From positions 1 through 64,000 of the forward strand of contig CABMEV010000010.1 of assembly GCA_902385255.1 (NCBI GenBank): a stretch of 64,000 nt of DNA, given 5' to 3'. This DNA is from Candidatus Tiddalikarchaeum anstoanum. Lineage in GTDB: Archaea > Nanobdellota > Nanobdellia > Tiddalikarchaeales > Tiddalikarchaeaceae. The notes under the pieces are model-generated. The model did not search any database and was not told where the DNA came from. It was given only the letters and a program-made list of their open reading frames with translations. How positions within the stretch are numbered: position 1 is the first letter of the stretch; each line of letters begins with the position of its first letter. This document shows, piece after piece, positions 27,749-36,403 of the stretch. The translations under genes and the position numbers were made by a program.

Positions 27749-27789
27749 AAAATCTAGGGAGGAAGAGTTATAATAAAAACCTTAATTTA

Positions 27790-27805
27790 TTTACCATATG
27801 GTAAA
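27790..27805. promoter_or_regulatory. Perfect palindrome TTTACCATATGGTAAA, putative PadR-type operator
   Basis: This 16-bp perfect palindrome abuts the probable TATA box (ATATAAAA, 27807-27814) of the PadR-like gene, where a bound dimer would block TBP/TFB. It also faces the divergent small gene and P-ATPase operon. Near-identical sites occur at 6808 and 28608. Confidence 0.6.
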
Positions 27806-27837
27806 AATATAAAAAGTGGCGTTGAATATTAAAAAGT

Positions 27838-28404
27838 ATGAAAGGCCGTCCTGAAGGCAGCATAATAAGAGAAAGAATAATATCCATAATAGACAGGTTA
27901 GGAACAGGTTACGGATATGAAATTTATAAAATATACAAACAAATTTTTGGAAAAGTCCATATCAGAAGCATATATTATAATCTCAAAAAAGGAATAGAAA
28001 AAGAGGAAATAATTGTAGTCAATGTAAAAAGAGAGCTTGGAGACTACTCCTGGGGTGATGAGGTGGAAAAAGTGTACTTCTCACTCGGGCCTTATGCAAA
28101 AAAAGAGACAAATTTAGATGATATCAAGAAGATAGAACAGATAACCTCACCAAAAAATAAGATAGAAATAGACTGGCATAAAGAAATAAAACAAATAATA
28201 GAGCAGCTAAAAAAAGAGATAGAAGATTACGGCGAAAAGTACAGTAAAATGTCAAATCAGGGGAAAAAATTACTGCAGCAAAGGATTAATGAAAAATTCA
28301 AAAAAGTAAAACAATATAGTGAAGGAAAGATAACAAAGGAAGAAATCGAAGATTACCTGAAAAATATAGAGCAATTATTGAAAGAAAAAAATATTTCTAT
28401 ATGA
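27838..28404 (+). CDS. PadR-like winged-helix transcription regulator
   Basis: A 188-residue regulator. The N-terminal 90 residues look like a PadR-type winged helix (IIDRLGTGYGYEIYKIYKQIFG, then VHIRSIYYNLKKGIEKEEI, then a wing). The C-terminal half (about 105-188) is a highly charged Lys/Glu coiled coil ending NIEQLLKEKNISI, suited to dimerisation. The ATG lies about 26 bp after the TATA, so the mRNA is leaderless. The palindrome overlapping the promoter suggests autorepression. The ligand is unknown. Directly downstream is the putative replication origin. Confidence 0.8.
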   Translation: MKGRPEGSIIRERIISIIDRLGTGYGYEIYKIYKQIFGKVHIRSIYYNLKKGIEKEEIIVVNVKRELGDYSWGDEVEKVYFSLGPYAKKETNLDDIKKIEQITSPKNKIEIDWHKEIKQIIEQLKKEIEDYGEKYSKMSNQGKKLLQQRINEKFKKVKQYSEGKITKEEIEDYLKNIEQLLKEKNISI

Positions 28405-28439
28405 TGCATATGCAATTACTCCAGTAGGGCTAAACACCC

Positions 28440-28473
28440 ATACCCCTTAGTTTCATATGGAACGTGTGGAGAA
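28440..28473 (-). repeat. ORB-like repeat 1
   Basis: On the minus strand it reads GTTCCATATGAAACTAAGGGGTAT within the 34-bp unit. It shares the degenerate dyad (TTCCA..TGAAAC) and the G-rich tract (AAGGGGT) of archaeal origin recognition boxes as I remember them. Same orientation as repeat 2, 57 bp apart. Confidence 0.65.
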
Positions 28474-28496
28474 TATTTCGGAAACCGAACAATACT

Positions 28497-28530
28497 ATAC
28501 CCCTTAGTTTCAAGTGGAAGTTATGGAGAA
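28497..28530 (-). repeat. ORB-like repeat 2
   Basis: The second copy reads CTTCCACTTGAAACTAAGGGGTAT on the minus strand. The shared skeleton ATACCCCTTAGTTTCA..TGGAA..T.TGGAGAA (plus strand) is conserved over 34 bp with repeat 1, with differences concentrated in the dyad centre and the spacer, as expected of protein-binding sites. Confidence 0.65.
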
Positions 28531-28607
28531 ATTGATTTAAATAAAAAACATATATACTAGAGTATATAGAAAACGTAGAATGGTTTGAAACTATTATTAT
28601 ATTATTA

Positions 28608-28623
28608 TTTACCATATAGTAAA
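28608..28623. promoter_or_regulatory. Second operator-like copy, TTTACCATATAGTAAA, inside the origin region
   Basis: One mismatch from the perfect palindrome at 27790. It lies in the A+T-rich part of the putative origin, about 140 bp before the orc1/cdc6 TATA box and 200 bp after the PadR-like gene. It may link the regulator to origin or orc1 expression, or may be chance in A+T-rich DNA. Confidence 0.4.
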
Positions 28624-28765
28624 TTATTATTATATAACAAGTATTTCCATAAGAAGTAAACCTGTAGTTGCTTATAAACTACTCCGATGTCCACATGAAG
28701 TGTAGGTGTCAGTGTACTAAAGTAGCAAAATCTTTATAAGGTCTCTTTCCTTTGGAGATTAATTT

Positions 28766-29974
28766 ATGGTTCAGATGTCTGCTCTCGACTTCTTTGAAGA
28801 CTATTTACAGAAAAAATCATTGTTCAAGAATGCAGATTCTTTGACGTTAAAATTCACGCCCAATAACATTCCTCACAGGCATCCGGAGATTAATCTCATA
28901 GCGCAAATACTTGCCCCATCGTTAAGATTCATAAAACCATCAAATATTTTCATATACGGAAAACCAGGGACAGGCAAGACTTTAGTTGTGAAGAATGTCT
29001 TATCAAATCTTGAAAACGTTGCGAGCACCAAAAAAATACCTTTAAGGTCTGTATATCTGAACTGCAAGATGAATAATATAGCAGATACCGAGTACAGGAT
29101 TATTGCACAAATATCAAGGGAGTTTGGCAAGGAAGTTCCAATAACAGGACTTCCTACTAATGAGATATACAAAGAGTTCTTTTCAGTAATAGACACGAAA
29201 GAGCAGATGATAATATTAATACTCGATGAGATAGATGCTCTTGTTAAAAAATGCGGGGATGATATCCTTTACAGCTTGACAAGGGTTAATGAGGAATTAA
29301 AACACGCAAAGATTTCAATTATAGGCATAAGCAATGACATAAATTTTATGACTTACTTGGAGCCTAGGGTTAAGAGCAGCCTTGGCGAGGAAGAGATAAT
29401 TTTCGCACCTTATGATGCAGTTCAGTTAAAAGATATATTATCAGAGAGGGCAGGTATAGCATTCAATGAAGGTTCATATGATATTCCTGTTATCTCAAAA
29501 TGTGCAGCTTACGCGGCGCAGCAGCATGGCGATGCGAGAAGAGCAATAGCTTTGCTCAGGGTTGCAGGCGAGCTTGCAGAGAGAGCAAGTAAGCCTCTTA
29601 CTGAGGAATTTGTAGACTTGGCTGACAAGCAGTTAGAGCGCGACCAAGTTATGGAATTAGTTAAGAACCTGACATTGCAGTCAAAACTTGTATTTTATGC
29701 AATTATCCAGACATTAAAGAATCATTCAACACCGGCGTACACTGGAGAAATTTTTGAACTATACAATAAGCTGTGCGGCAGAAACAGCGTCGAAGCGCTT
29801 ACACAGAGAAGGCTTAGTGATTTAATAGGGGAGTTGGACTCTGTCGGACTGATTAACGCTAAAGTCATAAGCAAAGGGCGTTACGGAAGAACAAGGGAGA
29901 TAGTGCTTGCAATAAGCGAAGAGAACATTCACAGGATAGAAATTACTCTCGAAGAGGATTTGGAATTAAAATAG
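28766..29974 (+). CDS. cdc6: Orc1/Cdc6 replication initiator
   Basis: A 402-residue AAA+ initiator that binds origin boxes and loads MCM. Walker A is GKPGTGKT near 66-73, Walker B ILDEID near 152, sensor 1 lies around IIGISND, and sensor 2 around GDARRAIALLRVAGELA. The C-terminal winged helix starts near 305 (LTLQSKLVFYAIIQTL) and contains GRYGRTREIVLAIS. CTTTATAAGG about 30 bp upstream gives a short or absent leader. It is the first of the replication genes after the ORB-like repeats. Confidence 0.96.
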   Translation: MVQMSALDFFEDYLQKKSLFKNADSLTLKFTPNNIPHRHPEINLIAQILAPSLRFIKPSNIFIYGKPGTGKTLVVKNVLSNLENVASTKKIPLRSVYLNCKMNNIADTEYRIIAQISREFGKEVPITGLPTNEIYKEFFSVIDTKEQMIILILDEIDALVKKCGDDILYSLTRVNEELKHAKISIIGISNDINFMTYLEPRVKSSLGEEEIIFAPYDAVQLKDILSERAGIAFNEGSYDIPVISKCAAYAAQQHGDARRAIALLRVAGELAERASKPLTEEFVDLADKQLERDQVMELVKNLTLQSKLVFYAIIQTLKNHSTPAYTGEIFELYNKLCGRNSVEALTQRRLSDLIGELDSVGLINAKVISKGRYGRTREIVLAISEENIHRIEITLEEDLELK

Positions 29975-30009
29975 TTTTATAAATATGTTATTATTCACAT
30001 CTTATTGTC

Positions 30010-31500
30010 ATGAGTTTTATTGATAATTGCTTAAGTTCAGGATTCTTGGTTAGCAGCACTCTGAAAGGCAGGGAAGCTATGGATTTTGGCAAATTTCAGG
30101 AATTCATTAACACGCTGAAGGATAAGCCTCAAATCATAGATGACGTTTTGCTCAAACAGTTTGATGAATTCTTAAATTCTTTTTTTGAAAAAAAAATTGA
30201 GGATAACATCAAAGTTGATGTTACTGTTAAACAATTTCGCGAAAAAGACATTCATAAAGTTGAGGTCATTAAAAATTATCCTTTGAATAATAAGACCCGC
30301 AACATGACTGACTGGTTTGATTATTATGTAAGCCGTTATAACAGCATGAGAAAATTATTGGAGTTCAGGACAGAGCTGAGGAATGCAACTAGTATAGCTT
30401 CCATTATGAAGATGGCAGGAAGGAATCAAGTTTCAACAATAGGATTAGTCAAGGATATCAAAAAAACGCATAATAACAATTATATTATTGACATCGAAGA
30501 CCCAACAGGCGTCATGAGCACAATACTAAGCGGCGAAAAGGATAATCTGAAAAAATTGGCAGAGGAATTAGTGCATGATGAAGTTGTTGGAATAGTAGGC
30601 TCAGTCAGCAACAAAAGAATATTCATTTCTGATATCATTTCACCTGACGTTCCAGAAAAGGAGACAATAACAAGTCCTGTGGAAGAGTATGCTTGTTTCA
30701 TAGCTGATACCCATATTGGCAGTGTTAATTTTGAGAAGGAGATGTATGATAATTTTGTATCATGGCTTAAGGGAAATTCAGGAAGCGAGGATAATAAGAA
30801 CGTTGCCAAGAAAGTAAAATATTTGTTCGTAATAGGCGACTTAGTTGACGGTGTCGGCGTATACCCTGGCCAGGAGAAAGAATTGAAGATTACAGATATT
30901 TACAAACAGTACGAATTATTTGCAGATTACTTGAAGGATTTGCCAAGCGACATACAGCTTGTTTTCATACCTGGGAACCACGATGCAATAAGACAGAGTG
31001 AGCCGCAGCCTCCTCTGTTTAATGATATTGCAAAACCCGTGTTCAACTTGTCTAATGTTAATAATTTATCAAACCCAAGTATGGTATCTATAGGCGGAAT
31101 GGATGATTTCAGGGGGCTTAATGTTTTAATGTATCACGGCTTTAGCTACACTTATTATGCTTCTACTGTTCAGAAACTAATCCCTATCGGCATGGACAAA
31201 CCAGATAATGTTGGAGAGTTCTTGTTGAGAAAACGCCACTTGGCGCCATCCCATGCCAGCGGATTGATTACTCCTGAAGCTTTTGACCCTTTAGTGATAG
31301 ATACAATACCTGATGTCTTAGTGTCAGGGCATATTCACACATTGGGTCATAGGAAGTACAAGTCAACTAATATTATTGCAACAAGCTGTTTTCAGAAGAT
31401 GACTAGTTTCATGCAGAAATTAGGCCACCACCCAACGCCAGGATTTGTGCCGTTATTGAATATGAAAACGAGAGCCGTTAAGGTAATGAATTTTACCTAA
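30010..31500 (+). CDS. polB: DNA polymerase D small subunit (DP1, 3'-5' exonuclease)
   Basis: A 496-residue DP1. A helical N-terminus and a central OB fold (about 125-215) precede a calcineurin-like nuclease domain with all metal motifs: DTHIG (about 232), GDLVDGVG (about 278), PGNHDA (about 321), MYHGFS and GHIHTLG (about 440). These are the proofreading residues of PolD. TTTTATAAATATG about 30 bp before the ATG suggests its own leaderless promoter in addition to read-through from cdc6, which ends 35 bp upstream. Confidence 0.95.
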   Translation: MSFIDNCLSSGFLVSSTLKGREAMDFGKFQEFINTLKDKPQIIDDVLLKQFDEFLNSFFEKKIEDNIKVDVTVKQFREKDIHKVEVIKNYPLNNKTRNMTDWFDYYVSRYNSMRKLLEFRTELRNATSIASIMKMAGRNQVSTIGLVKDIKKTHNNNYIIDIEDPTGVMSTILSGEKDNLKKLAEELVHDEVVGIVGSVSNKRIFISDIISPDVPEKETITSPVEEYACFIADTHIGSVNFEKEMYDNFVSWLKGNSGSEDNKNVAKKVKYLFVIGDLVDGVGVYPGQEKELKITDIYKQYELFADYLKDLPSDIQLVFIPGNHDAIRQSEPQPPLFNDIAKPVFNLSNVNNLSNPSMVSIGGMDDFRGLNVLMYHGFSYTYYASTVQKLIPIGMDKPDNVGEFLLRKRHLAPSHASGLITPEAFDPLVIDTIPDVLVSGHIHTLGHRKYKSTNIIATSCFQKMTSFMQKLGHHPTPGFVPLLNMKTRAVKVMNFT

Positions 31501-31537
31501 GGCTTAAAAATCCCTCTTTGTTTTTTATTTAATTGTT

Positions 31538-32005
31538 ATGACTTGTCCTTTATGTCAGTTAATTAAGAGGATTAATGAAAAAAATATTGGGAAGAAACAT
31601 TGGACTAAGAAAATAGGCAATTTAATATTTTCAGGAGAGAGGTATATCTGCGAGAAAGAGTTTGACAGAGGTTTCATAGATATAGTCAGGTACTTGGATG
31701 ATGATTTCTTATTTGTTAATTCAGTACGAAACAAGAACAAAGAGAGGGATGTCGTTGTCTGCATCCCGTTAAAACACGTGGATAAGAAGGATTTGGTTAA
31801 GAGGACTAATTCTGAACTGTTAAGGAAGCTGAATAAGGCGGTAATCAAGTTTATTGAATCAAACTATAAGGGTGACAATGAGAGTGTCAGGGTCATTGAG
31901 AACTTTGGAAGCTTAGCTTCAATACCAAAACATGCGCATAAACAGATAGTGTATACAAAGACTAAAGGGCTGCACCTCATTTACAAACCTTTTAATTATA
32001 AGTAA
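31538..32005 (+). CDS. HIT-like protein, tentative
   Basis: A 155-residue protein with an N-terminal CPLC knuckle and, near the C-terminus, SIPKHAHKQIVYT, which resembles the His-rich catalytic strand of HIT/GalT-superfamily nucleotide hydrolases, although only two His are in register. A nucleotidyl-hydrolase or transferase role is possible but not shown. CTTAAAAATCC about 30 bp upstream is a plausible TATA. It overlaps the convergent DUF2797 gene by 14 bp and lies between the DP1 and DP2 genes. Confidence 0.55.
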   Translation: MTCPLCQLIKRINEKNIGKKHWTKKIGNLIFSGERYICEKEFDRGFIDIVRYLDDDFLFVNSVRNKNKERDVVVCIPLKHVDKKDLVKRTNSELLRKLNKAVIKFIESNYKGDNESVRVIENFGSLASIPKHAHKQIVYTKTKGLHLIYKPFNYK

Positions 32006-32780
32006 ATTCTGCGTCTACGACTTCACCAATCAGGTTATTAAGGTCATAATAGTAATAATTTTCATTGTTTTCGAAAATTAGGATTTTACCCTTGACGCAC
32101 ACCACTCTGCCATTAACCAGGCCTTCGTGTACGCATGGCGTTTTTGGTATTGAGTCGAGGCCTTCATAAAATTTTCTTACATTTGTAATATTTGTTTCCA
32201 TATTTTTTTCTTTTAAAAAAGCAGCAAGGAGTTCCCTGTCATCTTTCATGAATGATTTAATCTTTGCGCTTGTGCTTATCCTGTCTGTTACTTCTTTAGC
32301 CATATTTTTCTCCAGAGCCCTGATGTTCAATCCGTTATCCGAGCCAATCAGGCATGCATAGTCTGCTCCCTGCTCTATCCAGCGTTTCAGATACCTCCCT
32401 GCACTTGTTATGCCAACTTTCACCTTTTCACCAATTAACACTAGGTATAGAAAATGAGTTGTTGACAGGCATTTTTTCATGACATCCTCCGTAGCCGAGC
32501 ATTTTGAGCCGTCGCAAGATGCGCAGATGTTAAAACTGTCTTTACTCCTGCATACGCTGCACTGTTTTCCATAATTTATTGTTAAGTTGTCAGGGCAGAT
32601 TTTATGCTCGCCGTTTTCAAAATATCCTGTGCATTTTTTCCCAAACTCATTAAGAACTTTTATTGTTGTATTCCTCTTTAGATGAACGTATTCCTTGCTC
32701 TTATCTTCCTTGGTCAGTTCCAGAAAGGGTTTTGCTTTCTTATCCAATGTCCAGAACATCCCTGTAACGTGGCACTTCAT
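31992..32780 (-). CDS. DUF2797-family zinc-binding protein
   Basis: A 262-residue protein. Cysteine pairs (CSVC near 74 and CASC near 86, plus CPDN and CSATED) suggest a zinc-binding region. The core shows THFLYLVLIGEKVKVGITS followed by YLKRWIEQGADYACLI, the pattern I recall for DUF2797, reminiscent of a GIY-YIG fold. The biochemical role of the family is unknown to me. It is oriented against the surrounding replication genes, interrupting the DP1-DP2 run. Confidence 0.7.
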   Translation of the reverse strand: MKCHVTGMFWTLDKKAKPFLELTKEDKSKEYVHLKRNTTIKVLNEFGKKCTGYFENGEHKICPDNLTINYGKQCSVCRSKDSFNICASCDGSKCSATEDVMKKCLSTTHFLYLVLIGEKVKVGITSAGRYLKRWIEQGADYACLIGSDNGLNIRALEKNMAKEVTDRISTSAKIKSFMKDDRELLAAFLKEKNMETNITNVRKFYEGLDSIPKTPCVHEGLVNGRVVCVKGKILIFENNENYYYYDLNNLIGEVVDAEFTYN

Positions 32781-32913
32781 ATTCCATAATTGATTACTCT
32801 ATTATTATAATAAACGTTTTTGATGATACTTCCGTTAATATCAAATATTGATTTAGAATTGTTATTTTTAAGTATAACAATGTTTTTTAAACAGGTCTCT
32901 TTTCAATAAAGTT

Positions 32914-34866
32914 ATGGTTGTTTGTTCTGAAAGAATTACTGGGTATTTAAAGAGCCTTGAGGATGAAACGTTAAAGGAGTATAGTATTGCAGAACAGGCA
33001 AGAAGCAAGGGCTTGGACCCTGAAGATAAGGTTGACATTCCATTAGCTGTTGATGTAGCTGACCGTTGTGAAGGTTTAGTTGGAGCATCCGTACCTGAAA
33101 TTGTAGGAACCGGTATCTCCGCAAGGATTCGTGAGCTTGAAAAACAGTACAGCAGCGGAGACTGGAGAGTTGCATTAATAATAGGTGCAGAAGTTGCTAA
33201 AAACAAGTTCTTCACATTCACATCTCTGGAAAAGGCTATGGAAGCAGGAGTTAGAGTAGGATTAGCTTACATCACACTTGGAGTTACATGCGCCCCGCTG
33301 GAAGGATTCATAGAATTAAAATTAAAGAAAAGAATGGACGGGGCAGGGGATTATTGTTCTATATTCTTTGCAGGTCCGATAAGGGCGGCAGGCGGAACTG
33401 CGGCCGCAGTCACTGCATTAATTGCGGATTATATCCGCAGGGAGTGCGGCGTTAAAGAATATGACGTTCAGCCTGACGAGTTAAACCGCTACTACGCTGA
33501 ATGCCAGGATTATGATGAGAAAGTTTCACGCCTGCAGTATCGTCCTTCAGAGGAAGAGTTAAAGTTCATGGTTCAAAAACTTCCAATAGAATTAAACGGG
33601 GACCCAACAAGCCAGTTAGAAGTTAGCAATTTTAAGAGATTGAAGCGCGTCGAGACTGACTTAATCAGAGGAGGAATGTGCCTCGTACTATGCGAGGGAT
33701 TATGCTCCAAGGCAAAAAAGATGATTGTTAAAATTCAGAAATGGGGAGAGAGCATGGGCTTGAAATACTGGATGTTCCTTCAGGATTATGTTGATCTTCA
33801 GAAAAAGATTAATGCAGCTCTTGCAAAGCCAAAAACAGACGAGCCATTGTCACTAGTTAAGGTGAAACCTAACGCTAAATTCATTGAGGAAATAGTTGCA
33901 GGCCGTCCAGTATTCTCACACCCGTTGTCAATAGGCGGTTTTCGGTTAAGGTATGGGCGGAGCAGGCTTAGCGGCCTCGCATCAGCATCAGTGCACCCGG
34001 CAACTATGAGGATAAGTGATGATTTTATAGCGACAGGAGTTCAGTTAAAAGTTGAACGCCCAGGTAAGGCATGCGCAATCAGCCCGTGTGACTTAATATC
34101 AGGCCCACTTGTGAAATTGAAGAACGGCGAAGTTTTATGGCTCGAGTCCGAAGAGGACGCGTTAAAATACAGGAAGGATATTCTTGAAGTCTTATTCATT
34201 GGTGACATACTCTTTTGCTTCGGTGACTTCATGGAGAATGGTTCAATGCTGGTGCCTCCTGGCTACGTTGAAGAATGGTGGCGCGAGGACTTAAACAAGG
34301 CTCTGACAGCAAAGCCGTTGGAGGAAGTTCAGAAGAAAATCAGCGTGAATATCGGTGCAGTATTAAAAGACCCGCTTCGCATCAAAGTTTCATTAAGTGA
34401 TGCATTAATATTATCGAAAGAGTTAAACATACCTTTATACCCGAAACATGTTTTTTTCTGGAAGAATATTTCAGTTAATGAGTTAAAGGAATTGGTTGAA
34501 TCTTTAAAGAAAGCTGACTTGTCAAAACAGATTCTTCCGTTAAGTGTTAAGCCAATATTGGAGAAGATTTACCTGCCTCATAAAGTGGTTGGCGGAGAGT
34601 TAGTATTGTCAAAGGATGTTTTTGACGCGCTGCTTGTTAATCTAGGATTTGACAATGGCTTTAAGGAAATAATAGGGGACAATGCTCTTGATATATTAAA
34701 TAAGATTTCGGGATTGAAATTGAACGATATCTCTGGCACTTTTGTAGGAAGCAGGATGGGCCGCCCTGAGAAAGCAAAACTAAGGCATATGACAGGCAGT
34801 CCTCAGGGTTTATTCCCTGTTGGCGACGAGGGAGGAAGGCTCAGGAGTTTTAACGCTGCAAGCTAG
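32914..34866 (+). CDS. polC: DNA polymerase D large subunit (DP2), N-terminal part ending at an in-frame TAG
   Basis: The first 650 codons of DP2, the catalytic subunit of PolD. Conserved blocks include DRCEGLVGASVPEIVG, FAGPIRAAGGTAAAVTALIAD, PLSIGGFRLRYGRSRLSGLA and GSRMGRPEKAKLRHM. The ORF stops at TAG (34864-34866) right after GGRLRSFNAAS, a point where DP2 normally continues into its zinc-finger region. The next ORF resumes in the same frame, so the TAG is the only interruption. TTTTTTAAACAGG about 22-32 bp upstream of the ATG indicates its own promoter. Confidence 0.93.
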   Translation: MVVCSERITGYLKSLEDETLKEYSIAEQARSKGLDPEDKVDIPLAVDVADRCEGLVGASVPEIVGTGISARIRELEKQYSSGDWRVALIIGAEVAKNKFFTFTSLEKAMEAGVRVGLAYITLGVTCAPLEGFIELKLKKRMDGAGDYCSIFFAGPIRAAGGTAAAVTALIADYIRRECGVKEYDVQPDELNRYYAECQDYDEKVSRLQYRPSEEELKFMVQKLPIELNGDPTSQLEVSNFKRLKRVETDLIRGGMCLVLCEGLCSKAKKMIVKIQKWGESMGLKYWMFLQDYVDLQKKINAALAKPKTDEPLSLVKVKPNAKFIEEIVAGRPVFSHPLSIGGFRLRYGRSRLSGLASASVHPATMRISDDFIATGVQLKVERPGKACAISPCDLISGPLVKLKNGEVLWLESEEDALKYRKDILEVLFIGDILFCFGDFMENGSMLVPPGYVEEWWREDLNKALTAKPLEEVQKKISVNIGAVLKDPLRIKVSLSDALILSKELNIPLYPKHVFFWKNISVNELKELVESLKKADLSKQILPLSVKPILEKIYLPHKVVGGELVLSKDVFDALLVNLGFDNGFKEIIGDNALDILNKISGLKLNDISGTFVGSRMGRPEKAKLRHMTGSPQGLFPVGDEGGRLRSFNAAS

Positions 34867-34875
34867 AATGGTGTA

Positions 34876-36393
34876 GTGACTGCGGAGTTCCCTTTGTTTT
34901 ATTGTGCGAAGTGCAATAAGGAGACTGTTTACAGGACTTGCGAGTACTGCGGAGCAAAGTCTGATTTGAAATACTTCTGCAATAAGTGCAAGAAAATTAG
35001 TATGATGAAGTCCTGCTGCGGTATCCCGACAAAGCCTTACAATAAGAGGCCAATTAATATTAATCATTATATCAGGCTCGCTCTTAAGAGGTCAGGTCTT
35101 CAGATGCCTCAGTTAGTGAAAGGAGTGAGAGGAGTCTGGGATAAGGAGAGATTGACTGAGGATTTCATGAAGGCGCTTCTTAGGGCAAAAAATGATGTCT
35201 TTGTTAACAAGGACGGCACAGTTAGATATGATATTATTGAGACAGTGTGCACGCATTTTAGGTGTTCAGAGATAGGGTTGTCAATTGAGAAGGCTAAAAA
35301 ATTAGGCTACACTAAAGACATTGAAGGCAGCGCTCTGGAGAATCAGAATCAAGTGTTAGAACTCCTCCCTCAGGATGTAATTCTTCCTGACTGCAAGGAA
35401 TGGCATGATGCGAGCGCTTCAGATTTCCTGCTTAGGGTATGCAGCTTCATAGATGACGAACTGCGTTTTTTTTACAACCTTCCGCCTTTCTTTAATTTCA
35501 AAGTTAAGGATGACTTAATCGGCATCCACATAATAAGCCTGGCTCCGCACACCAGTGCTGGAATCGTGAGCAGGGTGATTGGTTTTAGCAAGACTCAGGG
35601 TATGTATGCTCACCCTTACCTGCACGCAGCATGCAGGCGTAACGCTGATGGTGACGAGTTAGGCATCATATTATTGCTTGATGCGTTATTGAATTTCAGC
35701 AGGAAATTCCTGCCTGATCACAGAGGCACCAGGACGATGGATGCGCCTTTAGTTTTGAGCGTAAAATTAGACCCTATGGAAGTTGACAGTGAAGCTTTCA
35801 ATGTCGACGTTGTCGACCATTACCCGCTGGAATTTTACGAGGCTGCAGTTAACTGCAAGATGCCTGCAGAGTTCACAGGCATAAAAAGGGTTAATGATTT
35901 GTTGAATAAGCCTGAACAGTTTGAAGGTTTAAAATTCACTCATGATACGAGCACAATGAATCAGGGCCCTTATGTCAGTGCGTATAAGACTTTAGAGTCA
36001 ATGGATGATAAGATGCAGTCGCAGATAGGTCTTGCGATGAAATTGAAAGGAGTTGATGCAACGGACGTTGCAAGATTAGTTATTGAAAAGCATTTTCTGA
36101 AGGATTTGAAAGGTAATCTTAGAAAGTATTCAAGGCAGGGTTTTAGGTGTGTTAACTGCAATGAGAAGTACAGGAGGCCTCCTCTTTCAGGGAAGTGCAA
36201 CGCCTGCGGAGGAAAGATAGTTCTAACAATAGCGGAAGGCAGTGTTAAGAAATATCTTGAAGCTTGCCTTAATCTCGGCAAAAAATTCAAATTATCACCT
36301 TATCTTCAGCAGGACTTGATGCTTCTTGAACGCAGGATTGAAGGATTATTCGGCAGGGCTGCCACGAAACAAATCAGACTGAGTTCCTTCTGA
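34876..36393 (+). CDS. polC: DNA polymerase D large subunit (DP2), C-terminal catalytic part
   Basis: The 505-codon remainder of DP2, from a possible GTG start nine bases after the TAG. It begins with two zinc knuckles (CAKC...CEYCG, CNKCKK...CC), then LLRAKNDVFVNKDGTVRYD, IGIHIISLAPHTSAG, and the catalytic motif RRNADGDELG near residue 256, with both metal-binding Asp (the family has NCDGDE). A C-terminal zinc finger (CVNCNEKY...CNACGG) and the family's tail follow. In-frame readthrough would add NGVV before the GTG codon's residue, giving a contiguous protein of about 1,159 residues. No strong Shine-Dalgarno precedes the GTG. Confidence 0.93.
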   Translation: MTAEFPLFYCAKCNKETVYRTCEYCGAKSDLKYFCNKCKKISMMKSCCGIPTKPYNKRPININHYIRLALKRSGLQMPQLVKGVRGVWDKERLTEDFMKALLRAKNDVFVNKDGTVRYDIIETVCTHFRCSEIGLSIEKAKKLGYTKDIEGSALENQNQVLELLPQDVILPDCKEWHDASASDFLLRVCSFIDDELRFFYNLPPFFNFKVKDDLIGIHIISLAPHTSAGIVSRVIGFSKTQGMYAHPYLHAACRRNADGDELGIILLLDALLNFSRKFLPDHRGTRTMDAPLVLSVKLDPMEVDSEAFNVDVVDHYPLEFYEAAVNCKMPAEFTGIKRVNDLLNKPEQFEGLKFTHDTSTMNQGPYVSAYKTLESMDDKMQSQIGLAMKLKGVDATDVARLVIEKHFLKDLKGNLRKYSRQGFRCVNCNEKYRRPPLSGKCNACGGKIVLTIAEGSVKKYLEACLNLGKKFKLSPYLQQDLMLLERRIEGLFGRAATKQIRLSSF

Positions 36394-36403
36394 AACTATT
36401 CTT

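Larger units (their letters stand above)
28405..28765. other. oriC: Putative chromosomal replication origin (oriC)
   Basis: A 361-bp gene-free stretch just upstream of orc1/cdc6, with both DNA polymerase D subunits following, the layout known from Thermococcales origins. It contains two 34-bp repeats resembling origin recognition boxes, a TTCGG-AAA-CCGAA palindrome between them (about 28477-28489), and a very A+T-rich segment (28531-28640) that could be the unwinding element. Near 28666-28683 there is a GTAGTT...AACTAC hairpin. The only ORF here (28430-28615, minus) is not convincing. Origin activity itself is inference. Confidence 0.65.

Noticed and set aside
28440-28530. The two 34-bp repeats as a minimal CRISPR array
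   Set aside because: Only two imperfect copies with a 23-bp gap and no cas genes nearby; the repeat matches origin recognition box features and lies beside orc1/cdc6.
28430-28615. Minus-strand 61-codon ORF in the origin region
   Set aside because: Its apparent internal repeat (FHLKLRGI / FHMKLRGM) is just the two DNA repeats translated, and its ATG lies inside the operator-like palindrome.
34864-34866. The DP2 TAG as a pyrrolysine codon
   Set aside because: TAG ends several ordinary genes in the window (12094, 16474, 19847, 37781) and no pyl genes are visible; kept only as something to test genome-wide.
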